Part shown: positions 48,240 through 60,536 of the stretch, one piece after another | How the letters are laid out: the number at the start of each line of letters is the position of its first letter | Numbering within the stretch: position 1 is the stretch's first letter | Origin: Allolobophora icterica | Lineage: Eukaryota > Annelida > Clitellata > Crassiclitellata > Lumbricidae | NCBI GenBank assembly: GCA_963556255.1 | Contig: OY744606.1 | Coordinates: forward strand, 72,064,908 to 72,128,907 | Direction of reading: 5' to 3' | Length of the DNA: 64,000 nucleotides | The notes under the pieces: generated by a model | Databases searched by the model: none | Seen by the model: the letters and a program-made list of their open reading frames with translations, nothing else | Told to the model about the DNA's origin: nothing | Made by a program: the position numbers and the translations under genes

Positions 48240-51200
48240 GGATTTAGTTTGTATTATGGTACAGAGGAGGAGGCAGCTGTATCTCCTGTGGCACCACATA
48301 GCATCTTGACTTGAGCTACTTGCAGAAAACGCACTGGCACGTGGGGTTGGCGGTTGGCGAATGTCATTGACCTGGCAGAGACAGGATCAGATGTAGACTG
48401 ACAGCAAAGATAATTAATCACTGGATGAAAAAAGTCCCATCTGTCTCTGATGACCTAGCCGGATGGATGCGGTTGTGCAATATTATCCAGGCTTGGAGTT
48501 TTCTGAAAGATTATATGATATGACGTAGGTTAAAGAAGTTTCCTTGAAACCAAGTAACATTTTTCATGTGGGTGCTAAAGTTATTATTACTGCAGACAGA
48601 CAAGACAGTCTGTTGGCAATTTGGCATCTGGAACAGAAGTCTTCAGCCTCTCTGTCTGATGTTTAACTGTAAATTGGCGAAATTGAGAACAGAGCAAGAC
48701 GAACAAATAGAAGATTAGTTGACGTCACTGCTGAATGCACACTGACTGCGGGCCTCGTCGTTTGCAGGTTGTGTCTGCTTGAGATGGTTATGTCAGCAAT
48801 GCACCTAATGCATCAGCTACAATTCCGATATTATCCTGGGATAAGAAGGCCGTTAGACTTGGACTGTGGGCCAATGAACCTGGGTTTAATCTTTATGGGT
48901 CCTATTTTTTTGGTTTTGTTTATCATTTAAATTATTTCCTAGATATCATAAAAGCTGGTGTGTGCACAGTTGAATGTATATTGCATGTACTTTACGTGGA
49001 AGGTCAATGACTCTGAACCCGAAGGGGTGGAGGGGTGGGGGTGTGAGTGTGCAGGATCAACATGTCATGGGTCATTACACAGCAGACTGAAACCTGCAAT
49101 TGTTGGATTGCAGACCAGACAGTTGCATTTTTATTCCAGAGTTAAAGTAAGGTAGACTACGCATGTATTTACTGCACACATCTGGAACAATGGCTCTCAG
49201 AGGCTTTGTCCTGGGTTGAAGGATGTTCGCTGAAGTGCAGATACAAAGACAGCAATTGAACAACATGTCTTGACAAGAAACTGTCGATTGTAATGTAATG
49301 TAATGCGTAAGGATTCCAACTCCAGACACTTCGATAAGAGACGTTTAACCATCTGCTGCTGTGCCAGTCTCAAGTTTATGTAGACACCTGTTATGTTTGT
49401 TTTAAATTACATTGTTTTTTTGTCTCTACAATCAAAGACCATATCTTGGACCATTGTTTGGTGTCTTACCTGTAAGGTAACTATATTTATGAATCCGTCT
49501 AACATCTATTCAGAATCTTCTTGTTGACTTAGCATTCATCACTGACTGGAGCTGAATTCTAAATTGCGCTGTTTCTCTGTCCTTTTAAAGTTTTGAACGT
49601 GTGAGTTATATATTTAGCCAGGCCAACTAATCACTAGGCATCTTTGGGATGTATATTTGACTGGTTCTCACATACTGAAGTAATTACCATGTGTTGACAT
49701 GAGCATTGCTCTTTGTGCAGTTTACAGTTGCAATGTTGTTTATGTGTTGGAAATTCTGGTGAAAGGACATTTCTTAGCATGTCTGGGGCAGCCTGCATGT
49801 CTTTCAACCTTGACAGTCTATAGATTGCCGGTACCAGTAGTCCAGTGCCACAGAGGTATGCCAAAACCATATGCCAGCACTAACTAACCTGGCAGTTTTA
49901 GTAACCATCATTCGTTGGTCCCTGATGTTAGTCCATCCCTACTTAGTTGTACCATGTCCTCATTGTTTAAAGTGCCTAGTTATGTGTAACCGTAGGTGTA
50001 TCTTGCCTTGCTGGTTCTAGATTGTTTAATGCATCATATTGTGTTGGGGATAGGTTGTGGCAATTGCCCACAGTTTAAGTCTGGTGATGCATACATTAGT
50101 GAGATTATACAAGGACCTACCTAACACTGGATAAAAGCTGTTAGCTTGGATAAATTCAGGATTTCAAGGGTGTGTGTTGGACAGGATGTTGAATATTGAT
50201 TACTGTATGTATGACTTATTGGAATATGTTGTTAGTGTGATTTGATGTGGTCTTATGTAAGAATGAGGTATTCTTTAAGCAACAGTGTACTTAACGATGT
50301 ATATTTATAGAGCACCATAATATAAAGATTTAGCATCAGTCAGTACTCAGAGCACACCTATGTGTTGAGGAAAGCCCTTTGAAGGTCCTTTAGAAATGTC
50401 CTCTTTGGTCTATGCTGCTTAGAGTATTCATAAGATAGCTGTAGCTGGGTGATCTTCAGCAGATGCACACCAAAATTGCCGACAGTCTTCATTGGGCAGC
50501 CTACTCTGCTCTTAGTTTCTCTAATAAAGCTGAACTTGTAGGAGATGTTTTTATGATGTACTAAACACTTTTATGAGGTACTTACAGGTGCTTTGGAAAT
50601 ACTTAATACAAAGAGCACAGTACATCACAAAAACACATCCCACAAGTGCTTTCATTAGGCTAGAATAAAATAAATGTTGGCTTTTGTTGTTTATGGGGTG
50701 GGATACCCGAGGACTTGACTTCCTTGTGCCATGACTAGCAAGCTAAGACTGGTTGGACTAAGAGCCCGTACTAACCTGATTGTCAGTTCCGAGTGATCCC
50801 ATTTGTCCAATTCATCTTGTAAATGGCGCCTTGATAGCAATCTGCCACAACGTGCACTTTACACTTGATCTTGTGCGTTACAATTCTGCAGTTGGAGTTG
50901 GGATGCAGTGTTCAGCAATGCCTAGAAGTGCCAGCTGTTTGGGGAAATAGGTCATGTTTACTTCATATTTGTAACATTTCCTTTTAAGTGTTTGCCTGTT
51001 TTCCAAAGAGGTCATTTTTTTCCTTGATATTATCGTCTTATTATGGTTCCTGTCGTATGATTGCAGGGTTTTATTGCATTAATATGATTTTATCATTGTT
51101 CTCGCAATGAAATATAAGAATGGGCCGCCACAGGAATGCACAAATATAAATTAATCTGCAAGATGAATGCCCAAATTATCCATGTTTATTGTTGTTGCGA

Positions 51201-52040
51201 TAGTCAGTTGTTGTCCTTCGGTAATGCCAATCTCCATCCAGCTGGTGTGTTTGAAACTAAGTTCCTGCAGATATATTGCTCTTGTAATTGCTGTGCATGG
51301 CGGCTTCTGTTACAGGAATCTACCATCTAATCTACAAACCTCGGTAGTACCAGCATAAGAACATGCAGAACATCAGTCAGTGGTTGCTAGTTTTTCTGTG
51401 AAATCCAAAAGTCAGTCAAAGTTCAAGATAAGTCTAGTCAGATTCGGAGAATTTTTGCTTCCTGGCCTGACTCTATACCTACAGTGTTATGAATGTATTT
51501 GAGCATATGCGTAGCAGCTTTTAACACCTCTTAATATGTTATTTCTTTCTATAATGTACGCACCGTACACGTACGCTGTTGTGCCATACGTTGGCGTGCG
51601 CTGACATCGGTTCATGACGAAAATAAAATACATAACATTATGCACAACAAAAGTCAACAAAATCCAACAAAACTAGCCTGCTAGTACATGGCTCTAGTTC
51701 TAGGCTCTACGGGAGACCATTACTGTAGAGTTAAAATGACCTGTGTGTAATATTCTGACGATAACAATAATAATGCCAGATTCAGATTAGTGACATGAAA
51801 AATAAAAAATTGATACCCGATGCTCATTATGAGCGAGCGTTTTATTCATTGTGCTCGTAAACAACTAAGATGACGATGACAGCAGTGCGTATGGAAAACC
51901 AATTCTTCCATAAATGTATTTTGTTCATTCTGCAACTGCAATTACATTTTAACGTACGCTACGCGTCCATTATTCTTTTTTTATAACGTGCATATGGTAA
52001 ACGTACGTTGTTCCAGTAAGTAACATACGGTCACACTTTG
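48240..52040. other. Gene-free 3.8 kb
   Basis: No exon supported. A G-rich run (ggggtggaggggtggggg) at 49024-49041 and a motif tttatagagcacc near 50300 (possible retroposon tail) are the only notable items. CpG-containing gtacg words recur at 51560-52010, without definable ends. Confidence 0.4.
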
Positions 52041-52042
52041 AT

Positions 52043-52125
52043 GTGCACAGTTAGATATCCAAATGCTTGAAAGCCAAGGAGAAATAGTGAGTTTTGAGCC
52101 ACTTTTTGAAGGTATGAAGTGAATT
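52043..52125 (-). mobile_element. Short LINE RT C-terminal remnant
   Basis: The minus strand encodes FKKWLKTHYFSLAFKHLDI then TAA (52051), nearly the same peptide as the end of the LINE at 36531. Only about 80 bp remain. Confidence 0.7.
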
Positions 52126-53084
52126 TCAGCTGCGAAGATTCTATTCAGATAGGTTACAGATATGCAATATATCTGCAGCTTAATGATAGCCATAACCATT
52201 TACCTTATAAGTAATTTAGTTTAGACTAATATTGGACTTATAGTGAAATTTGTGGTTGTATATAGTTCCTTATGTAACTTGTTAAGTTGTTTTCTGTTTT
52301 TGTAACTCTGTGCTGTATCGATCTATAGACATTCTGGGAGTTTTTGTGATGTGTAATACATGGAAGCCAGAGGAAGGTGATATAGCAGGGATCTGGTGAA
52401 ATTCAATTACTATGTCAATTTACATTGTAAGAACAACTTAAAGCATTTTTCCTGTCATTTGAACTTTTCTCTGATTTATTGAAACGTGAAGGTAATATTC
52501 GCATCTAAAGTCAACAGCAAGCAAAATGTTCAGTATGATATTTGGGCTTGTTTCATTTTGAATAAATTTTTAATTTATTCTTGGCTAAGTTTTTTACAAA
52601 CACAATAACAAGTTCTTCGACACACAGCAGACAATTTGTTTGTTTGCCCTTATTGTTTTAATTTATCTATTGTACAATTTTGTGCAGACCTTTAGTGATC
52701 CTCGGATTCAATGGTTTGGTAACACTGGTGTAAGGCTTTACTTGTCAATTATACTGTGAAGTATTAAGTAGATAGAGCTTTGGTTTTTCCTCTGCTGGGT
52801 GATTACCATTTCTGTAATGTAATACCTGTTGCACTCACCATTTGAAGGAGTAAACTATGCTAGGTTTATTACTGTTTATTCGAGGATACCTCTTGCGTCT
52901 ATCTTGTTTGCACTGCTGCCAATGGTATGCTGGTTTGCATCGTAGCAAAATGAATCTATTTTTTAATGATTATACCAGATGTTTTACAGCACTAAACCAT
53001 TAACCTGCTGTTTGTTTATTGATAAGCGGTTCGGAACGAGTGAGATGATAGGGTGCAACGCATTGCAAATGGCACCAACCGCAG

Positions 53085-53092
53085 TATAAATA
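53085..53092 (+). promoter_or_regulatory. Candidate TATA box (TATAAATA)
   Basis: TATAAATAG stands in a locally GC- and CpG-richer segment (53030-53340). It would start transcription near 53115 and could serve the TRIM-NHL gene 5 kb downstream, which needs an upstream 5' UTR exon. This is inference from motif and composition only. Confidence 0.25.
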
Positions 53093-53114
53093 GATCTTTC
53101 CATTAGCTTGTATT

Positions 53115-53482
53115 TGTTGATGCAGTTTCCGCACTGTGCTGAGGCTCGGCGTGTTGGTGACCAGCGGTGCTGGTCTGTGCCATTTCCGTGACAGCTAGAG
53201 ATCAGTCTGACTGAAGCGTTGGCGTTGTCTGTTGTCCAGTGGCAACCGGGTAGATGTTGCACCGTCATGGCTGAGCATTCAGCGTTTGCTTTCGCTTATC
53301 GGCTGACATTCCATCTGCAGTTTGGACTCGTTTGCAACGTTGGATTTTTTTGTGTTATCATTTTCTGGATTTTTACTCGTTTGCTGTGCTTCTGACTTGG
53401 AGCTTCAGCGATTGATGGTCTATATATACAAGTGTAGGGTGTAGAATTCTCAAGATAAGGTACTTGATGCCATGGAGGGAGA
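53115..53482 (+). other. Candidate 5' UTR exon of the TRIM-NHL gene
   Basis: Bounded by the TATA candidate and by a donor-like GAGG|GTGAGC at 53482/53483. It includes a 42-codon frame starting at 53268 (MAEHSAFAFAY...) with a hydrophobic second half, which would be an upstream ORF if the exon is real. Transcript evidence is lacking. Confidence 0.2.
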
Positions 53483-53499
53483 GGGTGAGCACTGAGCAT

Positions 53500-54179
53500 G
53501 GGATATCCAATTTATCCATTAGATGTTATTGGTTACGTAACAACGGTAACATCTAATAAATCTTTATAGATATTGTTTTTTACTTGTACATAACTATGGT
53601 TGTCATGGTTGCCTCTCTTAATATGATTGGCCTTTATGATGTAACCTAAGACCTACAGTACCTACTGAAGTCAGGCTAAATTTTAATGGCTGGTAAGTAA
53701 GGGCAACGTTTAGTATTGATTAATTACGTAGGAGAAAGTCTGTGGATATTTAAGAGTGCTTTTCAACATTCTGTAAAAAAGACTTAAAATCAGAAACTAG
53801 TGTGTATGTATCTAGACATTTAATGTAATGGCTATCCCTCTGCCGCTATATATTGAAATGTCTAGATAAGTACACAGTGTGGGTAGACTGCTCAAACAGA
53901 GAAACTTTCTGTTGTTTGAGAACATTTGTGTTACAATGCTAACGGATTTTGTATCTAAATACTTCAAACTGGCCACATTACTGTTGGGTTTTAGGCAACG
54001 ATTACTGTATTACCAGGAAGTGATATTTTGGCTGCAATGGTATCTGATGTTTCCATCAGTATTTTGGCTGCACTGGTATCTGAAGTTGTTAGATATTATC
54101 TAAAGAATTTATGGGCAGAAGTGAACTAATGAGATCAGAAATATTGATGCATTCCACAGTACTTTATGGTGAAGACGTA
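53500..54179. other. Gene-free spacer
   Basis: A 9-bp inverted repeat tagatgtta / taacatcta surrounds gttacgtaac near 53518-53556. One stray 36-bp minisatellite-like copy lies at about 53693-53735. Confidence 0.4.
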
Positions 54180-54470
54180 AGGACAATTTAAGTTGGGTAT
54201 TGATTAGTTATGTATTGTAAGGACAAAGTTAAGTATTGATTAATTATGTAATATAAGTAAACGTTAAGTATTGATTAGTTATGTAATGAGGACTTTATTA
54301 CGCCCGAAGGCAGAAAGAACAAGTCAAATTACACAGTAGTAAAACATACATGTAATGTAAGGACCGAGTTAAGTATTGATTAGTTATGTAATGTAAGGAC
54401 GAAGTTAAGTGTTGATTAGTTATGTAATGCAAGGACAAACTTAAGTATTGAATAGTTATATTAAAGACCG
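54180..54470 (+). repeat. 36-bp minisatellite, interrupted
   Basis: About six to seven copies of gtaaggac(a)aagttaag + tattgattagttatgtaat. An insertion of about 60 bp (54289-54350, ctttattacgcccgaaggcag...) that looks like a minus-strand retroposon tail breaks the array. Confidence 0.85.
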
Positions 54471-54479
54471 GTAACTTTA

Positions 54480-55640
54480 TAACTTTAATTTGCAAAAGCA
54501 GGCATATCTAACTTGCTGCCAGCTGCTTCATGTCGTATGTCATCAAAGCAAGCACTATAGTTGCTCATACACTGGTACAGTGTTTCAAAGTATGATTTTC
54601 TGTGTTTAGGCCTTATGTAGCCCAAGTAGAACATAAATTTTTATATTATCTTCCTTGTGTTTGCTTCAGTGTTGATAGAATAATCTATGAATATGAGTAT
54701 CACTAAGTAAGAATGAGTGTCAAGGGATGGCATTCCAGTGTTGTTAACACCGGAGACGTGTTTTGTTATGCATTGTGTTCTACATAAACTTTCATTACCT
54801 GTGCTAGCGTTGACCAGTCGACAGGAAGTACTTTTTCCAAAAACCATCTTTTTTCTTGTCTTTTTTCAGCTGCAGCGTCTGCTATCGATATATTACAGGA
54901 ACCTTGGACACTTTCCATTTCTTCTGTAGAGCACCCATGACCAAATATTTATTGCTCAGACGGAAAAGCAATTTCAAGCCAAGGCTTGCATTGTGCATCA
55001 AATGTGTTTTTGCTTCCTTTCAAGATCAGTAGCACGCAGTGGCAGTTTCTGGCAATAAAATAGAGCTTTACTGTTTGTTAACGATCTCTGCTTGCCACGC
55101 ACTGTGGTCACAATTCTTGTCAATGTTTTCGGTCCTATATTAGGGGTCCAAACCATAGGGAAGCCCTGTGATCATATCAGAAAACAATAGGAGGCTGTAC
55201 ATTAGAAACTCTAGCTCAGAATATGTAAAACACATGTTTGGATACAATGTATTGTGCTTATGCTTTCATGGATGACTATCGTCAATGGCATACTGACTAA
55301 CGCTGAAACATGATGCCCTTCTTTGTTTCATAATTTTATTATTGTAATTTATTTAGGAGATCTTGCATTCTGTTTTTTTAATTATGCACAAATGAGATTT
55401 ATTTATACTCTTTTACAGAATTCTAGGAAACACTTTTTGAAATAAAAAAAATGGTTTCCTGTAACTTATATGTTTAGTCCTTGTAATTTTCATTAATTTC
55501 TGCACCAATTGCTTTGTTAATTTTTTTACCAAATGTTTATTTCACCTTTGAAGGCGATATATAATGTACTTTTCCTATGTGCATCAGCTTTTATGTAATT
55601 TTTTGAGCCTTCAGATTTTTTATTAGCTTTCACAGCTGCC
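54480..55640. other. Gene-free spacer
   Basis: No supported feature. Confidence 0.4.
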
Positions 55641-55646
55641 AGTTTG

Positions 55647-56172
55647 CGGTTCTAGGACTATCGCTCACGATAGGACCATTGCTCATTAGAATTTCTCTCA
55701 TAGGGACCGTCACTCATAGGGCCTTTTTCTCATAGGACTTTTGCTTATACACTATGTTATTAAATAATATGCATATCGAAGTAGGGACATTTGTCCGTTT
55801 TGGACAAATACATTGATTATTTGCACAGATCATTATAGGAAACAAACAATTGACTTCAAAACTTGATTAAATAGCTGTTATACTTGTTACATTAAGTACT
55901 GTAACTACAACAACATGTGGGAAAACTGACATTCCGATTATCTGCGTGCCTTGGCTTACTTATCGTTCAAGTATTGAACAATCTTTGAATTCTACACCTT
56001 ATGTGTTCTGTTGACTTAATGCTGAGTTTTTTGTCTTTTTACAACAAAGGATCCACGAAACAAACCTTGGCATCTGTGTTTTATTAACAACTTTGTGATT
56101 TGCTATTGTTGCTCGTGGCGTATGAGCGATAGTCCCATGAGCAAAAGATCCTATGAGCGATAGTCCGCATAC
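55647..56172. mobile_element. 526-bp inverted-repeat element (ggactatcgctca ends)
   Basis: ggactatcgctca at 55655 is inverted at 56122-56134 and again at 56154-56166. Flanks ccagtttg (55639) and ccagttcg (56173) match at 7 of 8. The left side has a short tandem of ctcataggac/ccattgctca words. Non-coding; a MITE-like reading is likely but the exact ends are uncertain. Confidence 0.55.
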
Positions 56173-56180
56173 CCAGTTCG

Positions 56181-58026
56181 ACCTTGATGGCTCTATCTTT
56201 TCTGCGAAACAACTCAGTTTTCTTATTTCGAATATTGTCAATGTTGTGCCAAGGCACCATAGACACATGCCATCCATAGAAGGTTTTGCTCCTGCTCAGC
56301 AAACACTTGAATACACTAGCAATCTTTTTTAATGCTTTGATCCCACAAGCCGCCCTTATCAGCCCACCGCTGTTTGCCTCTGGTTGCCGAGCCCTTGAGA
56401 AACCATCGAAAAATGATGGATGTTCCGAGTTCCAGGTCCCTGGAGTGCCTTTGCAGTTGTGTTCTAGGATCGGAATTGATGCCAACCAATATTTCAGACG
56501 GGTCGTGCGTCATAAATGCGAAACGTTATCTAGAGAACTGAATAAACTCCGATGAACAGCGACCTGTTGGTTTCGTTTTCTAGATTGGATCTGAATTCGA
56601 GCGGTTTGTATCTAGAATTGATCTAAGCTCTGCAGAACCTATCTGCCCTGTTCTGGGCAAATGATACTTGATCTGCTTCCTAAGTTCTGTCAAAGCAAGT
56701 GAAAAAGTAATGGAATCTAGTTACGTCAAGCATTAATGTGATAGCTTTGTCTTAAAAGGAGGTTTATCAATTTCAGTGTGCATACATGTAGTTAGTTAAG
56801 CTGATGCTTCTGTCCATGGAAAGATCGTATACAGGCATTTGCATTAAGAGGAGTTGCAACATAGGGCATTATATGTTGTACATTGTAGCACAAATATTTA
56901 TATGCAAGTGTCACTGAACTCAAAAGTGTTATGGATGAGCAATAATCGAGTAAAATGGAATAATATTTCTGTATAGGGCTTGGCACTTGTTTTTGACTAT
57001 GTTGCAACACACGTTTTTTCAGTTCTAATATCGTTTCTTTTGGCAGCTGTGTGGTTAGATCTGTGAAAACATTTACTGGATGCTGTTTCAGCGGATTGTT
57101 ATTGACAGAACTGCAGAGCTATCTGCAGTCAACTGGTGCTTATTGGGTGGTATCGACCAGGAACAAGGTCCAAGACACAAACCAGAGTTTGATAATCTGT
57201 TTGTCAGACGCTGTCATTGCAGTCTTTAAGGCAATGCTTAATCTATATCTGGCTCAAGTAGCTGCAATATATGTGCTTCTGTTATCAATTTGTGGTCGTA
57301 TAGGTTTGGTTGTGTGGTTTTTTGTATTGAGATTGTTTCCAACTGCAAGTGGTGCAGGTTGGTGATAAAGCAAATTTGATGGTGTATCAGAATTTTATTT
57401 GGGCGTAATTTGTGCGCGAAATTGCTGCTGCACGTGAATGGGATAAGTCGGAATGTTTATTGTGATAACATTGATATCCCCGGACACAACCATTCTGTGT
57501 ATATACAGTGCTGTGCATATGTATGTATATACTCACTGTTTCACATACTGTGTATATATTGTATATAATCAGTAGTGTTTGGGGTGCATGCATGCACGTT
57601 TGTGGTGCCTGCGTAAGAGTAAACTCATTAGAATTCTCTGTTGATTAATAGCCTTCCTCTTGTTTGGAATTTGAGTTTTATTTATAGTTGCTGATTGTAG
57701 GAATCTGTAGCATTCTTAACACTTTTTTTGGTTTTCTGTGAACCATTATCGACAGGCACTGCCAGTAGCGCTCACCATTCAGATGGAATTGTTGCATTAA
57801 GGCACAGCAAAAAAATTGAGTTCAGAGAGAATTTTGTGTCTGTTCCAGCAGCTTTCACCTTTTGCTTAAAAATTGCTTTGTTGTTTTGCTTGTCCGAAGT
57901 AAACGAGTTACGTGATTTTGTGATTTATTTAACAGTTATGTTTTGACTAACTTGCTAATTTATGTTGCTTTTGTCAACTTGAAATTCTTTGCCTTAGTAA
58001 TTACTTTTGATTTATTTTTATATCAG
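56181..58026. other. Upstream region and probable 5' intron of the TRIM-NHL gene
   Basis: No exon supported. A 133-codon minus frame (56084-56485) has no recognisable domain. The stretch ends at a splice acceptor, pyrimidine-rich tttatttttatatcag, at 58025-58026. Confidence 0.45.
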
Positions 58027-58042
58027 GCCGTCGTCTGCTGCT

Positions 58043-58669
58043 ATGTTTCGCCTAACTGATGTCAGTAGCATGTCTTCAACACTCGTTGAGACTGTTTCGA
58101 TCAACTACGAAGATTTCAGTGACAGCTTCCTCACGTGCGGAACCTGTCTGTGCATGTATGATGCGGTCGAGCACAACCCAAAACTGCTCACGTGCTCGCA
58201 CACCGTCTGCCACTCATGCCTCGAGCGCATCATCGGGATGGACGGTCCGAACAGCACTTCGTTTCGTTGTCCAATTTGTCGTGAAACGATCGCGGTACCT
58301 CGTGGCGGTGTTCCCGCTTTCCCACCGAGCTTCATCGTAAACCAGCTGCTCGATCTCATGGCACGTCAGCGGCGGGACATCGTACCAAAGTGCTCGACTC
58401 ACCCGCAGTCGGAGCTCTTGTTCTGCGAGTCGTGTGATTCCGTCTTCTGCATGGACTGCACTGGTGGGAACCACAACAGCCGAGGAGCCAGCGCGCACAC
58501 CGTCATTCCGTTTTCGGTTGCTATTAAACGAATGTCCGAGATTCTGCTGTATAAGGCTGGCCAGTGCATGAAGAACCTGGACACGGCTTCACTGGCGGTC
58601 AATGAAGAAATGGCAAGGCTTGACAGTAATGCTGAAGTCTGTGTCGAAACAGCTAGCCAGATTTTCCAG
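58043..58669 (+). CDS. TRIM-NHL E3 ubiquitin ligase (TRIM2/3-like), coding exon 1
   Basis: The first 209 aa of a 688-aa protein. The ATG at 58043 follows an acceptor AG at 58026, so transcription starts further upstream. The RING finger (C3HC4) uses C32, C35, C51, H53, C56, C59, C76, C79. A B-box type 2 uses C117, H120, C128, C131, C136, C139, H144, H152. The start of a coiled coil follows (about 155 onward). The exon ends TTCCAG|GTTAAT in phase 0. In the TRIM family the RING recruits an E2 and the coiled coil dimerises. Together with the filamin and NHL domains of exon 2 this is the TRIM2/TRIM3/TRIM71 (Brat/NHL-1/LIN-41) architecture. The total length is close to TRIM2/3 (about 740 aa) and shorter than LIN-41. 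I leave the symbol blank because orthology versus lineage-specific paralogy cannot be settled here. Confidence 0.93.
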
Positions 58670-59096
58670 GTTAATATGGTTATAAATTTTATGAACGTTA
58701 TGAGTATCTCAACATGATTCAACTGACATTTGTGTTTCATCATAGTAGTCTGTTTCGAAACTTTCGATTTTTTTCTCTGGGTGATGAAAGACAAATTTTC
58801 CATAAGTGTAAAACAAAGCAGGTAAAGATAGAATCTATATGTAAAGTAGTCAGCTTACACATTTTGTGTTGTCTTAATTATATGTTTCATTAATTTGATC
58901 CAAACTTTACTATTTATCACATGTTTAGATAATTAATTTTTATTGGTATTTGTAGACATTTAGGATCATGTACAATTTTTAAAAACAGTGATTTCTTTTG
59001 GTCAAAAAATGTTGGTTATCATGCTTTAGTGAAATTTTTTGCATTATTTAGGGTTCAGTAAGGGTTGGATTTGTAAGTTTCTCTTGTTTGGTGTAG
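58670..59096 (+). other. TRIM-NHL intron, phase 0
   Basis: A 427-bp intron with donor CAG|GTTAAT and acceptor TTGGTGTAG|GAT. T-rich and full of stops in the exon frame. It splits the coiled coil. Confidence 0.88.
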
Positions 59097-60536
59097 GATC
59101 TGGTGAACATGGTTGAGAAGAGAAAGCATGAAGTCATCCAGATGGTAAAGCGAGTGCGGGATGAAAAGAAGAAAGTCCTACGAGAACAGCTCGACATCAT
59201 AGAAGCCGAAAAGTCGAAGCTACGCAATGACTGCCAAGGCCTTCAGCACCAAATTGAAGTGCGTAACATCACTACTAAGATCGGGCACCTCAATGAGAAA
59301 CTCGATATGTCAACAACTCTGCTCGAACCGCGCGAGAATGCATTTATGTCGTTTGACTATCGGTACAACGCCTCAATGCCTTCCATAGCAACTGCGCTCG
59401 CACAGTTCGGGAAAATACAGATCAGCAAAACGTTTCCGTCCCTATGCACGGCCATCTTTGATCCGGCGATCATCGTTCATATAAAAAGTCGAGTTCTCAT
59501 CCGAACCATGGATTACTATGGCAACGTACAGGTGAGCGGCGGGGATCCAGTCACGGTGGAGTTGAAATACGAATGCGGAGAAACAAGCTATCTCAACATC
59601 CTAGACAATGATGATGGTACTTACGCCGTCGAATTTACGCCAAAGATTCCCGGAATGCATCGGCTGTTTATCAAAGTCTTCAACCGATCTATCAAGGACA
59701 GTCCATTTTTGCTGAATGCAACAGATCATATCAACCCGGTGGCAAAGGTGGGGAAGTCTGGCTGTGGAGAGCTAGACTTCAAACAGCCAATCAATGTAGT
59801 CGTAGGCAATGATAGTCAGATCTATGTCCTTGACACGGGCAATAGTCGTATAAAAGTTCTTGACCCGGGAGGAATCTTCGTGAGGCACCTCAGCGAAACA
59901 GGACTGGAACAGCACAGCGGAACTGGAATGGCACTGACATCAACAGGGAACCTGGTAGTGGTTAACTGGCGGACAAAACGAGTTACGGAACTAAGTGTCA
60001 CTGGAGAGATGGTGCGAAGTTTCACGTGTTCACATTTTGTAGAACCCATCGCCGTTGCTGCGAATGTTCGTGGCGAAGTGATCGTAGCAGACAATGGCGT
60101 GGGAAAACTTTTCGTTTTCGACACAGATGGAAAGCTGCTTCGAACGATTGGCAGCCGTGGAGATAAGCCGGGTCATCTAAAACTCGTCAGTTACATCTAC
60201 TCTGCCCCGGGCGGCGAACTTCTGGTGTGCGACCATCGTGTTCAGGCCTTCTCACGAACCGGTGACCTCCTTTATGAGTTCCCGCAGGCTGAAACGTCAA
60301 CCCGTGGCCAGTACGGAGGAGTGACAGTCGACAGACTGGGCAACTATTTGTTGACGAGGTCTGAAAGAGGTAGATGTGTCGTACAGGTCTACAGCCCGAC
60401 GAGGCAGTGGTTATTCAACATCGACAGTTTTGCGGATAAACTGAAACGACCCAGTGGTCTCGTCGCACTCCCCGATGGACACGTCTGTGTGGCTGATCTG
60501 GGAAACGATTGCATTAAGACGTTTCGGTATCTGTAG
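59097..60536 (+). CDS. TRIM-NHL E3 ubiquitin ligase, coding exon 2
   Basis: 479 codons plus TAG (60534-60536), in phase with exon 1. The coiled coil (to about residue 280) is Lys/Glu-rich. A filamin/ABP280 Ig-like domain follows at about 330-420 (CTAIFDPAIIV ... DNDDGTYAVEFTPKIPGMHRL, with the D-DGTY-V-Y/F-P hallmark). Then come six NHL repeats at about 426-688, forming a beta-propeller; blade 1 has IYVLDTGNSRIKV, blade 6 ends VADLGNDCIKTFRYL, close to the C-terminus of vertebrate TRIM2/3. Blades 2 and 4 look more diverged. In the family, NHL binds RNA or protein targets and the filamin domain supports substrate or oligomer contacts; likely cytoplasmic. It starts with D-L-V at the acceptor; the internal ATG at 59109 is not the start. 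More GC-rich and CpG-containing than its flanks. Confidence 0.94.
   Translation, partial: DLVNMVEKRKHEVIQMVKRVRDEKKKVLREQLDIIEAEKSKLRNDCQGLQHQIEVRNITTKIGHLNEKLDMSTTLLEPRENAFMSFDYRYNASMPSIATALAQFGKIQISKTFPSLCTAIFDPAIIVHIKSRVLIRTMDYYGNVQVSGGDPVTVELKYECGETSYLNILDNDDGTYAVEFTPKIPGMHRLFIKVFNRSIKDSPFLLNATDHINPVAKVGKSGCGELDFKQPINVVVGNDSQIYVLDTGNSRIKVLDPGGIFVRHLSETGLEQHSGTGMALTSTGNLVVVNWRTKRVTELSVTGEMVRSFTCSHFVEPIAVAANVRGEVIVADNGVGKLFVFDTDGKLLRTIGSRGDKPGHLKLVSYIYSAPGGELLVCDHRVQAFSRTGDLLYEFPQAETSTRGQYGGVTVDRLGNYLLTRSERGRCVVQVYSPTRQWLFNIDSFADKLKRPSGLVALPDGHVCVADLGNDCIKTFRYL

Noticed and set aside
49024..49041. G-quadruplex candidate
   Set aside because: Only three G-runs of three or more, with a fourth of two; weak and without gene context.
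56084..56555. 133-codon minus frame next to the 55.6-kb inverted-repeat element
   Set aside because: Considered as a transposase fragment, but it lies mostly outside the element ends and matches no family I know.
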